Shown: piece after piece, positions 41,664 through 54,068 of the stretch
Layout: each line of letters opens with the position of its first letter
Position numbering within the stretch: position 1 is the stretch's first letter
NCBI GenBank assembly: GCA_030248195.1
Contig: JASAND010028404.1
Span: forward strand, 1-64,000
From: Trissonchulus latispiculum
Lineage: Eukaryota; Nematoda; Enoplea; Enoplida; Ironidae
Length of the DNA: 64,000 nt
Reading direction: 5' to 3'
The notes under the pieces: model-generated
Databases searched by the model: none
Told to the model about the DNA's origin: nothing
The model's input: only the letters and a program-made list of their open reading frames with translations
Made by a program: the position numbers and the translations under genes

Positions 41664-43395
41664 AACTTCGTGTTATGGAAATGTCTGGTGGAGGCGATGC
41701 CTCATCGACGTCAGCCGCTGCAGGTTCATGCTCTTTTGGACTTGACAGCAGCGGCTCCTCTGTCTGTGATGAGTCCATGATGATTGTGGACAGTACAACC
41801 GGTCAATCCGAAACCAACGGTGGCTCTTCAGGAGGAGCTCTATCTACCAGAGTTACCCGATCCTCCTCCCGTCCAGCTACCATCAGTCTCCTTCCCACGT
41901 CTGACAGTAATCTCCCGGATAGTTCTACGGATATTCTGGAGTCAACTGCAGGCGCAGCTGTAGCCGATGGGTCTGAGGAAGTCAGTACGGATCAGTCGGC
42001 CACCAAACGATTTGGAAAGTTTCGTTATCTGCGGGAATCTACGGATAAATCCTCCTCTGATGAAGTTTCCACCTCTGAAGGGCAAAGACCTCCCTCGCTG
42101 GCTGTGGAATTCGGTTCGGATGGAGGAGAGAGGGCGGATGGACCCCCTGGTGACTCCTCCCGAAAGCGGGAGACCCCGATCGCGACGACCACCACCACCT
42201 GTGATAATGATGACGATGAGGATGATGAACCGTTGATTAAAATTCGTCGCAGCAGTCGAATTAAGTCGGCTGTCACGAAACAGTCTGCTCTGTGCCTGTC
42301 GAGCGCCTCTTCTGCAAAACAGGTGTCTTCTGAAGAGCTGGCACCGACACCTGACAACGCCAGCTCCCGGCATTTGCCACCGTCTAAAAGGAAGCGTTTA
42401 GACCCGACTGGTGAAGCAAAAGCTGTTGCTGCTGCTGCTCCTCCTCCTCCTGCCGTTACCGTTTCCGAACACGGTTCCGTGAAAGTTGAAAATTCAGAGG
42501 TTGCAGCGGCCCCTGTTAAGGAGGGCGGCAGTGTTGAGCCCCCTGTGAAAACGGATGTTCCCTTTTCCTCCCCTGCACAAGTGGTGCCCCTCCCGTCCCA
42601 CCACCCGTCTTCGAGTACGGACAATGCCAGCTTGCCTGTTCCAGATCCCAGTGCGGTGGCGTCCGACAGCTGTCCTCAACATTCCAGCCTTTCAACTCCA
42701 GCCGTCCCACCGCTGGTTCCTGGACCACCCGGTGAAGGGTCCCCAAGTCAAGCCCCCAGTGGGAAGGGGCCCATCAAAATGCCTCTGAAAAAGGAGATCC
42801 TGTCAGCCTATTCGGGTCCCAATCGGTCTCTGACCCCCAACCCTTCGTCTCTAACGGAAGCGGATCAGTCTCAAGGGCTGAGAAAATCCTGTACGCCGGA
42901 CATTCCCTCGTCGCCGCTGTTGGGCTGCGATGTGGGTCAGTCCTCTTCGTCAGGGAGCGATTCCGGATTCAAACTGAAGTCTCGGTGGCTGAATCGAACA
43001 GAGCAGGAGCAGAAAACGGATTTCAGTGAAACGGACCAGGAAAACATTCCAGTTCTCAAGCCGGAATTTGAGCAGATTGTGGAAAATGTGATCTTAACTG
43101 AGAGGTAGGTTTGTTTTTCCTCTTTCTACTATTTTATATTTAGGTCTCTACTCTTGTTCTTCGGGTGTGCACTTTTTTAAGTTTGATTATTTGATTTATA
43201 TTTTGGTTTGTGTCATACGTATATACGTATTCTTCGGTTTTTCTCAATGTGTTTATAAATTTTTAGGAAGCGTTCGCGAAGCTGTAAGGAAGCAAAACGG
43301 ATGGTCTGTGATTGCAGCATATCGGGAGAGGAAATGGAGCTGGGGAAGGTCCCCTGTGGCGAGAGTTGCCTTAATCGCCTTCTCTACATTGAATG
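41664..43395 (+). CDS. SETD2: SETD2-like H3K36 methyltransferase, N-terminal exons only
   Basis: SETD2 trimethylates histone H3 Lys36 behind elongating Pol II. Exons 41664-43104 and 43267-43395, both with good splice sites. The first carries ATG at 41675; the frame is open upstream to the acceptor, so earlier coding exons are possible. It encodes a long low-complexity Ser/Pro/Asp-rich region with a nuclear-signal-like PPSKRKRLDP (about residue 235) and ends ENVILTER. The second encodes the start of the AWS zinc module: MVCDCSISGEE, then the CGESCLNRLLYIE motif, finishing at a split Cys codon. This match, preceded by the N-V-x-L-T-E-R lead-in, is specific for SETD2/Set2. The rest of AWS, SET, WW and SRI domains are not found in the window; the following intron is filled with retrotransposons. 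Confidence 0.88.
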
Positions 43396-43708
43396 GTACG
43401 TATGTACGTCTGGGGTTTTTCTAGACAGAAATAGTGGGGGGGGGCGCCCCTCCACTAGTGGGGGAGGGGGAATAAAATGAGCTAAAATGCTAAAATTACT
43501 GTACAAATAGCCTGTTTTTCAAATATACTGCTATAACTAAGCTTAAAAGTGCTCAAGTTTTAGCGCCAAAGGAGACGATCTTCAAACAACAATTTCCGGC
43601 GAAGCCGAAAATTTTTTGAAAGTTTTGACCAAAAATCCTTAAGATTTGGCATTTTCTGTTCACCTTAGGGTGAGTGGGGGGACCCCAAAAATGGGGGAGG
43701 GGAACGAG
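43396..43708. other. Start of the SETD2-like intron
   Basis: It contains a G/C-run tract (43434-43470) and AT-rich sequence of the kind seen near 40200-40500 (AAAAGTGGGGG-type motifs, TTTCCGGCGAAGCCG near 43597). No exon seen. Confidence 0.5.
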
Positions 43709-44280
43709 AAGAAGAAGAAGAAGAAAGAAGAAAGATTTACTCCGAAGAAATTCAACAAGGACGGTACATCGATTTACTCAAGTATAAGCTTAATCATCCA
43801 TAACACAATACACGTGCAACATACTAAAGACAGTTACAAACTGAGACATCAGACGCAACATACTTTGTCTTCCTCAATCTACCATTTATATACAATGAGA
43901 AGGCGCAAAAGTAAGTGCCTGCTTTCAAATAAAAGCTCTTTAAAGGTCTTTATATCTTTAGCTAAGACAATATTTTCTGGGAGAGCATTCCATGAGTTTA
44001 CTATTCTGTTAGTGAAAAAACACTTTCTAATATCTAAAGAAAATTTTGGTTTTTCCAATCTAAATAGATGACCCAGTGTATTACGTACATTAGCTGATAA
44101 CGAAAACAGAGACTGAAAAGATATTCCAACATGACCATAAACAATCTTATAGACCAAAGTCAAATCAGTCATCAGTCTATTTAGTTCTAACGAAACCAGA
44201 CCCAAGATTTCGCACTGATCTTTATATGATAAATGTCTAAATTCATAAAAAGAGTTACAAAACTTCTCTCTCTCTGTTTA
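43709..44280 (-). mobile_element. CR1-like non-LTR retrotransposon, 3' fragment
   Basis: The minus strand (44205-43879) encodes a reverse-transcriptase C-terminal tail: LTLVYKIVYGHVGI, TLGHLFRL, KCFFTNRIVNSWNALP, then a short FKELLFE end. It has the same architecture as the 21166-21645 fragment but is a different subfamily. After the stop an AT-rich 3' part ends in a (GAA)n/(TTC)n run at 43709-43734. 5'-truncated, inside the SETD2-like intron. Confidence 0.85.
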
Positions 44281-44288
44281 GGAATCCG

Positions 44289-45363
44289 CTAGGCATAGAT
44301 TGGCGGGACCATGGGGATGATCCCAGCCTCCCTGAGGAATTTGATCACCAGAAATGGGCTTTTAGTCAGGCAATCCAGGCTAACCCCGGGTCCCAGATTG
44401 AGGATTCGGTGGTGGGCCAGGGCCGGGCATGACACAATTAGGTGGGATGCATCATCCTCTGCTTCCCCACATCGTTCACAGATTGGGTCATTGGCAGCTC
44501 CAATTCTGTGGAGATAAGATTTTAGCAAAGGGAGTGACCCCCTGCCCTGAGCTGTGAGAGGATGACCCTTTCTCGTCTGGAGAGACCCCGCTCAGAGTCC
44601 CTGCTTACAGGCCGACAACTAGGGTTTGATTGGAGGATCATGGGATGGGAAAATCTTTGCCGCCAGCTCAGTTTGGTTCGGCGGACAATAAGGCTGCGGA
44701 CCGTGGACTGATCTAGAGGGACATAGAGTTGAGGCTGATTTGCCCCCTCTCTGGCAAGATAGTCGGCGGTTTCGTTTCCTGTGATCCCTGAGTGCCCGGG
44801 ATCCACCTGATGGCAACCGGAACATCCAATCGTTGGATAAGGGAAATGATTTCCGCCAGCAGTGGTTCTGTGCAGCCGTCTGGAGATTGAAGCTTTGTGC
44901 ACGCGGAGAGACTGTCGGTTTCTAAAAGGATTCTAGGATCTTCTGGAAGAAGGTTTTTGTTCTTCAGACACCATCCCAGTGCCTTTTGAATTGCTATCAA
45001 CTCCGCCCGATAGCTGGAGCAAAAACTTCCCGCGGGTTTGTTGAGTTGCATAGTAGTCAGGCCATAGCCCGCAGTAATAAATATTCCCGCACCTCCATTT
45101 AAAGCTCCGTCAGTAGCTGATCCGTCCGTCCAGATACGAACATTGGGCTCCCAAGATAAGCCGTCCGGGAGGGAATTGAAATGTTCCAAGACTTCCTCCG
45201 GCTTCATTAGCCGTTTAGCGCCCCATTCATTGATTATTATGGGCTTGTTGGAATTCTGCCAGGGTGGGAGTGGAGCAGTATTAGTAGTGATCGATTCCAG
45301 AGGAAGTTGGATAATTTCCTGGACGAGAGGCATGCTTTCAGCAGCATCTCTCCAGGAATTCAC
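44289..45363 (-). pseudogene. Retrotransposon RNase H and C-terminal zinc knuckle
   Basis: RNase H signatures: IWTDGSATDGALNGGAGIF, YRAELIAIQKALGW, LLETDSLSAC, then in a shifted frame PGHSGITGNETADYLAREG, so all acidic catalytic positions are recognisable but split by a frameshift near 44800-44840. A separate frame (44528-44289) carries a C-terminal CERCGEAEDDASHLIVSCP knuckle (C-x2-C-x8-H-x4-C). Confidence 0.88.
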
Positions 45364-46944
45364 TGTTTAGTCTTCTGCGTTGGAGTCTGTCTGCAGCTGT
45401 TCTTCTGGGATTGGAGTCTGGAACAGCCTTGGACTTGAAATAGGATACTGCTAGCTTCTGATCTCTAACAAGCTCCAGTGGAAGAAGGTCCGCTTCCAGG
45501 AGAGCTCCTTCAGTCGGGGCGGTACGGGTACAGCCAGTGATTATTCGAGCTGCCCGGCTGTTGACAGTTTCCAGCCGCTGAAGGTTGGAGGGCGCCACTG
45601 ATGGGCCCCAGGCAGCTAATCCGTATTCTATGAGGGATCGTGCATATGCCAGATAGAGTGACCTGAGATTTTCTTTATGCAGTCCCCAGGATTTGCCCGA
45701 CAGGGCAGCTATCGTTGAGAACCTCTTCTGTAGTTTGATCTGTAGACGGGAAATGTGCTCTTTGAATGTAAGTCTTCGGTCGAAGGTGATGCCCAGGAAA
45801 GTGGGATTTGGGGAGAATGGGATAGTTTGGTTTCCACACATGATAGCAACCGTGGTCTTGGCCTGATGGGGGTCAGTGCTGAACAGAGTGGATTCGCACT
45901 TTCCCGCATTGACTTCCATCTTCCAGTGGTCAGCCCAGCTTTGAATTTCCTTCATTGCTGCGTTTATGAGTCGCTCGGCAACAGGGATTTTGTTGTGGCT
46001 TGCCCAGATCGCAAGATCGTCAGCAAAAAGGCTGACATTCACTCCATCTGGAAGTCTGGAAACTAGATCATTGATGTGTACGGTGAAAAGCGTCGGAGAT
46101 AGCACCGCTCCCTGTGGTACTCCAGCTCTGAGTTGGGCGCTTCTACTGAGAGCACCACCGACCTTGACTTGAGCTCTTCTGTCGGCCAAGAATTGGCCAA
46201 TCCAGCTGATTAGGCAGGTTGGGACTCCACAGTTCATAAGTATAACCAGCAATCCCGGTCTCCACACCTTGTCAAAGGCCCTAGCAAAGTCTATCAGGGC
46301 CATGACAGTTCGTTTCGGTGGACGTTGGTGGAATCTGTCCGCGACATCCTGGACAATCCGCAAAATCTGATCCTCAGTAGAGTGGTTCTGGCAAAGCCAG
46401 CTTGGACCGGGGTTAGGGCATTCGTTGATTCCAGCAGGAAGACCAGGCGTTTCTGGACAGCACGCTCCACCACCTTCGCTAGGCAGCTGGTAAGGCTGAT
46501 TGGTCTGTAGGAAGCTGGATCTGATGCTTGCTTCGACTTCTTGAGAATTGGAATTATAACTGCCCTCTTCCAGTCCCTCGGTATCTTTTTTGCCCTCTAA
46601 GGTTGGCAAGGTGGGTGATGGCTCTTCGACCGGAGGCAGAGGTTGTGAAGCATATCTGGATAGATACCGTCAGCTCCGGCAGCTTTACCAGATTTCAGGC
46701 TGCGGATGGAATTTTCCATCTCAGCTTCCGTGAAGGGGGAGCATACTTCATAGTTGGGGGGGCAGGACCGTTTTAGCCTGTCTTGGATCTTCCTTAAACG
46801 AGGTCGATCAGTCTTCTGTAAGCGTAGTCTGCTGACAGAAGCATATTGCTTGGCAAAGCAGTTAGCCTTAGCTCGATTGGTGAAGAACTTCTTCCCCATG
46901 ACCTCAAGCGCCGCCGCATTGGGTTTACTGTACCGACCATCCAT
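45338..46944 (-). pseudogene. Retrotransposon reverse transcriptase region
   Basis: Two overlapping frames. 46944-46597 holds the lead-in and RT block 1 (SLKSGKAAGADGIYPDML). 46609-45338 holds the rest: ALIDFARAFDKVW, GVPQGAVLSPTLF, the catalytic FADDLAIW, and the GITFDRRLTF and LIEYGLAAWGP thumb motifs. The catalytic Asp pair is intact. The frameshift near 46600 removes part of blocks 1-2. Confidence 0.92.
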
Positions 46945-47219
46945 GGCGCCGATAGTTGCCCATACCTTGGATGGGTTATTGGTGGCGCATAGGCTGCTGG
47001 TGTGGTCCTGCCACCACTTGGCCTTCGTTCTTTTAATTAGACTGTTCGTATCCTGCGAGATTCGGATCCATTCAGCTCTAAGCTCGTCAGATTGATCAGC
47101 GTACCGTCTAGCCTCCCTGCGACGGTTAACAGCATCTTCAACCTCTTGACACTACCACGGTTTCGGTATTGGTCTTCTGCCACGTGGAATGTGGGCTTTG
47201 GCTGCGTCAGTTATGGCCT

Positions 47220-48800
47220 TCACGAGAGTTCGACTTGCTTCATGGACAGAGACTGTAGCAAAAAGTTGTTTTCAGTCAGATTGCTGTCCACCGCTGCTGC
47301 AAAATTCTTCCAGTCAGCTTTGGCAAATGACGGCTTGGCAGGGATATGGGGCCTTTGAAGGCTGTTCCTTTGCGTGGTTGTCATGTCGATTATCAGTGGA
47401 AAGTGATCAGAGCCAAGGTCCGGCCCTATTGACCACGTTATCTTTCCATAGAGGTTAGAGTGATGCATCGTTACATCAGGGGTTGCCCCGCTACCCGTGC
47501 GGTAGTCAGTTCTGGTAGGTGATCCGCTGTTGGCCACAGTGAGGTTAGCATCAGTAATCCATTCCTCCAGTAGGGAGCCTATATGATTTGTGGCCATTCT
47601 GTGGTCCCAGAGAAGGGAATGCGCATTAAAGTCACCACAGATAATGGTATTCGGGCCGCTCGGTAGCCGTCCAGGGTCGAATTGTAGAGTTCTGTCATCA
47701 TCCGTCGCTGCCCGCAGCGGCGGTATGTAGACATTGACGACTTTGATGCGCTGAGTGACCTTGCCTTCCAGGTGGATCGAGCATACCAGGATTTCCGAGA
47801 CATCATCCCCGGCTGCGACCCATGGTCCAGGCTCTACTGAGTATGAGAGGCCATTTCTGACGGCAATGGCTACACCCCCTCCCGTGGGGGTGCCATCTCT
47901 GTTGATTCTTCGCCCTCTGGTTCTGTCCTGTCTTATAACTGAGTAGCCCTGTAGGTTGAATTGATTGGTAGGCTGAAGTCTCGTTTCCTGAAGCGCAATG
48001 ACATCATAGGCTAGTCCTGATGAGGCTGAATCAGAGAGGAACTTTTCCAACTCAACTCTCCTTTGTCTTGCACTGCTGCAGTTCCACTGCAGGACCCGCA
48101 GTTTGCGTGGCGGCTGACGAGAGCTGTTATGACTAAAAGGTGGGGGATCTGGTGGCGGGCGAGTTCGTTGGACATAGGAGGGTACAGGTGGGGAGGATGG
48201 AGGGAAATTTGAGGGCTGGGACAGGGTCCTGCAGCTAACGCAGGACCAGAGGGTTCCTGTGGAGGCGATTCGTTGGATTTCTCTGACCGACAGACCAGAG
48301 CACTTTAGATGGAACCAATAGGAGCATACAGTACACTGGACGCTCCAGGTTTTCCAGGGTACATTTTCTCGGCATACGCCGCAGGGATACCGGGCAGGTA
48401 CTAGTGACGGTCCAGGGTTAGGATGGACATCACCGGCCAGGAGGATTAGCAGTAAAAGGCATAGTGTCACTACTGCATCGGGGCGGCACTTGGCCGGTTT
48501 AGGGCCGCCCCCTGGGGAAAACCCGGCCGAGCATAGGTGGGATGAGGGGGTAGCCTGTGGGGGCCAGTAAGCTTTGCCCACGAGCTGGTAGGTTCCCAAG
48601 GGACCTGGATGTTGATTGCAAATTCGGGCTCCGCAGGGACCAGGGAGACTGGGACCTGGGGAGGATCCATTCCACCACGGAAAGGCTGCAATCGTTGGAA
48701 CGGAGACGGAACAGCTTCGCCCTGTAGTTATTGCTGTCGACGGCTTAGTTTCAACGATTTTCATACGCCTTTGTAATGCAGTGAGAAAGCAAATCAACAA
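47220..48800 (-). pseudogene. Retrotransposon N-terminal part: 2A-like motif, Cys cluster, endonuclease
   Basis: 526 codons. Residues about 113-131 form a Leu-rich stretch ending GDVHPNPGP (48408-48434), close to the 2A ribosome-skipping consensus D-x-E-x-N-P-G-P but with His for Glu. A PHD-like CGVC...CTVC..WFHLKC cluster follows (from about residue 140), then the exonuclease-endonuclease-phosphatase fold: LRVLQWNC, ALQETRL, GGGVAIAVR, VVNVYIPP, ICGDFNAHS..WD and GSDHFPLI, the Asn, Glu, Asp and His catalytic positions present. The endonuclease nicks target DNA to prime reverse transcription. The frame runs on only briefly after the endonuclease before it breaks. Confidence 0.9.
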
Positions 48801-48837
48801 GTGGTGAATCGAATCTGTGACCAGACCTCTCTTTACC

Positions 48838-51800
48838 TAAAATTAGGTAACACAAACTTTCGAAACACAACAAACACAAAGCCATTTCATCTGCGTCATG
48901 TCGAGCTACTATTGCAGTATGATTCTCCGACCTTGGAAAATTTGTGAAAGCAGGGCATAACTTTGTCCTTTTATAAATACTTTACTTTGCCCAAAACTTT
49001 GCAGGACTCCCATCAGCCGAGACAGGCAACAAATTTCGATTTTAGTTCAGTTCTGGTTTCTGTCTTTGCTTATTTCAAACATTAGTCGAATTCATCCAGC
49101 AAAATTAACACAAACCATAATTTGAGCGTTATTCACCCAAAACCTTCCCCTTAAAGTTTTACTATAACAATTTCGCCCTTTCAGTTTTAGTTTTGGACAG
49201 GAATAATGCAATGGAAACTGAAACTAGTCCAAATTTCTAGTTTTTCGAAGCTGTTTTAAGCTCTGTTTCATTCTCAAGGCACGTCATCACTGTTGTAGTC
49301 TTTTCGACATTAACCCAGTGAAAGCCATTTTCGTCAGTGATTCCGTTAAGGCACGTAATGAAATCCGTCAAATTGTTTACATCTTCTGATCGGTTTTGCA
49401 ACTGCTGCAAGTGATAGTCTTTAGCTTATTTCTTTCCTTTAGAATGCTTTCAAAAGTAGACAAATTGGCTTTTAGGCAAATGCAAACTGCACATACCAAA
49501 CCACACTAATGAAAATTTTAAACTTCAACATTCACTTTAACCTCAGTAACAACTTGCCACAGGTCGCATTTTGCCCAAAGCCGCTATTACAATTGACACT
49601 TCCGTACTCATTAGTCTTTGGAAAGTCGTCCAAAATTGGCAGTCGTTTTCCCATGATTGTGGTAAAAATAACTGATTCAAAGAACTGACGTGCCCGAATC
49701 TGACGTGTCGGTGTCTTAAGTTGCCGATTTTTGGAATTAAAAAATCTGAAGCCTATCCTTACACGATTTGTCGAAATGGCAGGTAGTTCAATTACGATGC
49801 AGAGCATACATTATAGGTATGGCCCTTCCGTGAATTTTGCCTCTCGATCAGTGGGTAACGTATGAGAAGCCGAGCAAAATTCCCAATCCCCATGAGTTTT
49901 CTCGTAATTCTTTTTAATTAATTAATTTTCGCACTTGTTCAATGACATTATTCTGATAAGGGATTAACCTCGACCATTTCATCTTGAGACGTACCCGAAT
50001 GTCCATTCCGGGAATAACAGAATAAATAAAACTTTACGCAAGGATACATCACTTTTAGAGTTAACCTAACCTTGTCAGCTTGGTTTACAACAAACTTTGA
50101 CACCTAGCTTTGACTTTGTTCGACTCAACCCTTGTGCCTACAGGCTGGCACGAGAAATGTTTCACTACCTTTGATCCAATTTCGCTGCCAAAAGTCACTC
50201 AAATTTATTAATTCGCTCTTGGGAAGTTGAAGTTGCGAACGAAATTTCAAAATCGCAGTTTCGTCAGAGTGGTTTTATGATCTTCTAGTTTTGTTCAAAG
50301 CGCGGTGATCACCCTAACTGCGACCATCATGACTATGCAATATGCATTTTGGCTTCTATTTAACCTTAAACGGTTTCCGGAAAATTTCGTGTAATGGAGC
50401 CAAACTGGTGATGGAGAAAAATTTCTTCCTCAATTTTAATATAGCTTTGCTATCAAACTTTAGGCCATATGTAATGGAAAAAGCTAAATAAAACTCAAAA
50501 ATAACAGAAAGAAGCTCGACCTGTCGTAGATTGTGATTCTTGATTGAATTGTCCGATGCACTGATTATGAGCGATATGCCTGTGAAGTCTTAATGTAAAC
50601 TATGAAACGTCCGAGCACTGTATGAAAATGATTGTCATGTGATTACCAGAGTTGCCAGTCAGTGTGAAACCCCCCAGAAATTTATCATTAGGGACATAGG
50701 TTCTGGTGTAGATAGGAAGAATAAGGCCAGAAGTAGCATTACCACCACGCAAATGACGCAAAATGGAATAGAACGTCAGCAGAATGTAGCTTAATGAGGT
50801 TTTCAGTAGGTTACCAATTAATAATGGAGGGGTCGCTACCCTTCCCGGGTCAGTAATAGGCCCTAAGTAACATTGCTCTTGTTGTGTAATGGAGGAGTCG
50901 TTACTCTTCCCAGGCCACGAATAAGGCCTCTCATTGTCAAGAAGTTAGTTAAAATCCGATTAAAACAGCTAAAGTTATCAAGGAAAACGAATACGAAGAA
51001 AGAGATTGACAAATAACCAATAATTCAACAAGAGATTTCGAGTTTGAAACGTTTTACGCCGCCAATAAGTGCGAATATTGGAAGATGGGCCAAAATAAGG
51101 TAATAGTTTGTCCACTAGTAATATAAGATGATGTTAACTGGTGCTCATAAGTGTTAGTTAGGCATAATTTGCATTAATTAGGTAGTAATTAGTTAATTTA
51201 GGCATTTTTAGCAAAAATACAAGTTGGGCTTATCTGAAAGGCAATTCTTTTCTGATTCCTAAAATCCAAACCCGGTCTTTTAATTTCCAATATTGCGGAA
51301 GATATAAACAAAAGAAGTTTTGGTTCATTACATTTTAATTCCGTAATATTGTCCTTGTGTGACCTTACAATAATACGTAACAGTTGCGTGTGGTTACGCC
51401 CATTCATGTTCTCATTCATTCTCCTGAGCCTCTGTTGGCTCTCTCCCAGCAAAGACTTGGCTTGCAGAGAAGACTTAGTACACACCTTAGGTGTGAAAAT
51501 AGGGTCGGAGGGGGCTTAACTCCTTCCTAAATAATTAGAATGAAATGAAAATTAGTTATCTTAGGTAGTTAAGTACGTAGAACAATAATATTTAGTTTTT
51601 ATTTTTTACAAAATTACGTAGTTTCTTGTATGCACATTTTTTACGCAATAATTGCCCTCTTGGTCCATTTGCTGGAAACACGGAGTTTCAGTGAGGGAGA
51701 CCAATTGCCGCTAGGATTAACGGGCGGCTTCCCTTGTCCACGGCCTAATGGTCACGCCCAAAAGGAAAGAAAGGGGCTTGGAGACAAGGAAGCGCCTAAA

Positions 51801-53632
51801 AATAATAAAACATAAATATTACTAAATAACACGGCCAAATTGGCACTTGATAGTTAGTATTCTATAATCGGCCCCGAGAGGCCTGCTTTTTTTATACATT
51901 TTAGTTTTTTGATTCATGAAATTTAATTTATAAAGCAGGAAATTTCCCCTTTGGTTACCTTTATGTGTTGGCCAAAAAGTCTGCAAAGTTTCCCAAAATT
52001 CAGCTTGGGAAATCCATCAAAAAGGGGGTCAGTTGGAGGGTCATAATTTTTTTCCTCGTTAATCTTGTTGCCTTCGGCCCTTGATTTAAAACTGACCTCG
52101 TTTAACCAAGCCACGGCCTAATTGGCCTTTTATTTTTGCAGGGGCTTTATGCCCAATGTTTTTTCCTTTTTTCTATTTTTCGGGGTTTTGCTAATGAACT
52201 GGGATTTTAAGTGGGGACCCACCCCTGAGTGAGTTAGGAGGTCCCTTTGTTACGACCTCAAATCAGAACTGAGTTAGGTTTAGGGAATAATTTTCCCCAC
52301 AGCCGGCAATTAGAAATTGCCGGCCGTAATCGCAAAAATAGGCACTACTGAAGCCAAAAATATTGTCTGTAATTATGAATTGTTGTCTTGTGTAGGTCGG
52401 CAACTAAAAGTGTTGGGAACTAAAAAATCTGAATCGTTTTAACTATTAATTATCTAGCTGTTCAGGGGGAATGGGCGGCTTCCCCAAAGTTAATTTAATA
52501 AAATGAAGCTGTCCTTAGCGGAATATGTCTGTTGTTGTTCTTTCCTAATAATTGCCAAGCAATTATTACTCGTTCAGCTTTCCAATAAAATTACCAAAGT
52601 TTCAAAGTTCGCAATTTTTTGTCAAATTTACAAAGCCATGAGTTTTAAACCAAAGATAGAGGCCAAACTTATTTCAGATTAGGACCAAAATGTGCATACA
52701 AAGAATAGGTAGGTGTAGATAGGGGAATCTTAAGATTTGTATTATATGTGTGATTGTTTGTGTAGTCATTGGTGTGATTGTGATAGTCATTGTGTGAATG
52801 TGACCCCCCAAATTTACGTAAGCGGCTCCTTGGGCAAATTCCTCTCGAGTTGTGAGGTTCCAAGAGTAGCCCCTTTTCTGGAGTGTAAATTGTAGACCAA
52901 AATTGGGTACTTGTGAGTGTGAATGAGGGCTTACCATGTAAACCCCCTTTGTCTGATAAGGGTATTGGGACTGCCAGAATGAATGAGTAAAATGTTCAGA
53001 TATTACGCAGGAAAAGGGGCCAAATTGAGTAGCAATTTGGGCCCAAACATAAAGAATTTAAGTTCTGTAGTAATTGTTGGGTAGCTGTATAACTGCTGGG
53101 AAAATGTTAATTTTGGAGTGAAAATCGTATGAATCTGCATAAAAGTGTTGGTACCTTCAGCGACTTAAGGTAGGTTTCGCAACCTAGGGTCACGGGGACC
53201 CCGAATTAGGTCTGCCAAATCTGTTGGGTTCCCGGTCATTCGTGTAGGTTGCCTTGCGATTAGGGGAGGGATGAGCCGCACTCATGGAATCCAGAAATAG
53301 CCGAATCAGGATTATAACAAGGAAATGTTTAAACTAATACGAAATTAAACAATGTTTAGTGTTGTGTGTCAGACATCCGATTAGCGGACTAGTAGTCTAT
53401 TTGGTTCTAGTTAAGAAAGCGTTCGCAGTTTTACTGTATTAATTAGCTGGAGTTTATGCTAACTGGGAAATGATTAATCAGTATAGCTAGGCCTAGTTAG
53501 GACAGGTGTACTAGCTGCCCTGCTTAAAATTATCATGTGCTCACGGTTGCAACTGTAATCGCTTACATTCTGACAGTTTTAACCTCCAATGTCAAAGGCC
53601 AAAAGATGAGCCAAACTAAAAGAAAAGAAATA
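48838..53632. other. Long stretch without a recognised gene
   Basis: AT-rich DNA. Noted inside: an imperfect direct repeat of about 55 bp, period 65, at 50821-50936 (AATGGAGGRGTCGYTACYCT...); an LTR-like start string TGTTACGACCTC near 52246 without a partner; GGGCGGCTTCCC at 51722 and again at 52473. Open frames up to 95 codons show no domain. I looked here for the next SETD2 exon (AWS to SET) and did not find it. Confidence 0.5.
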
Positions 53633-53704
53633 GGCCCGTGCTGAGATTCGAACTCAGGTCCTCCGGATTAGAAGTCCAGTACTCATCCAGTGAACTACAC
53701 GGGT
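53633..53704 (-). tRNA. tRNA-Arg (anticodon TCT)
   Basis: The minus strand folds into a cloverleaf. The acceptor ACCCGTG pairs with CACGGGC (one mismatch at the first pair), the D arm pairs weakly (GTTC with GAGT), the anticodon stem CTGGA/TCCGG holds the loop CTTCTAA (anticodon TCT), and the T arm CTGAG-TTCGAAT-CTCAG is perfect. No intron. A Pol III terminator-like TTTCTTTTCTTTT follows on the minus strand. The weak D stem and the A-C first pair leave open that it is an old or pseudo copy. Confidence 0.82.
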
Positions 53705-54068
53705 TACGATTAGAACAAGTTCAAGCCAGCCTATATAGGTAAGCAATTTGGCAACCCAGCACGTGTGCATTGAACTAATGCACTATATGTACAAATTACG
53801 CATATGTGGAGGTAAACTTTAATCGTAATTTTCTCGTTAACACCTGGACGGTTTGAGCTGTTTCAAAAAGGAAAATGTTCAGTTCTTCGAACTCTACAAA
53901 ATGATATAACTTTTACCCCAATTAATTTTCATTAACTAATTAACACAAACAAGTTAACGTTAACACGGGAGTGTTAAGCCTGCGCAGAACGCAATCTGCG
54001 CAGGTATTAACTAATTTCAATTAAGTTTTTCTCACTAACTACTGAATATTTTTCGGTACTGTACACTT

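Larger units (their letters stand above)
44281..48837 (-). mobile_element. RNase H-bearing non-LTR retrotransposon (I-group type), nearly complete, broken
   Basis: Read on the minus strand: 2A-like motif and PHD/RING-type Cys cluster, apurinic endonuclease, reverse transcriptase, RNase H, and a C-terminal CCHC-type knuckle. This order with RNase H after RT is typical of the I/Ingi-type group. The frame is broken near 47160-47220, 46600, 45350 and 44800-44840, so the copy is inactive, but similarity covers almost 4.5 kb. It lies in the SETD2-like intron in antisense orientation, directly against the CR1-like fragment at 44280. Exact ends and target duplications were not resolved. Confidence 0.92.

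Noticed and set aside
41942..42624. Antisense frames of up to 199 codons within the SETD2-like exon
   Set aside because: Shadows of a low-complexity, GC-richer coding exon; no independent support.
51630..51815. 61-codon frame with a hydrophobic start, as a secreted peptide
   Set aside because: Short, isolated, AT-rich surroundings, and no splice or poly(A) context that would support a gene.
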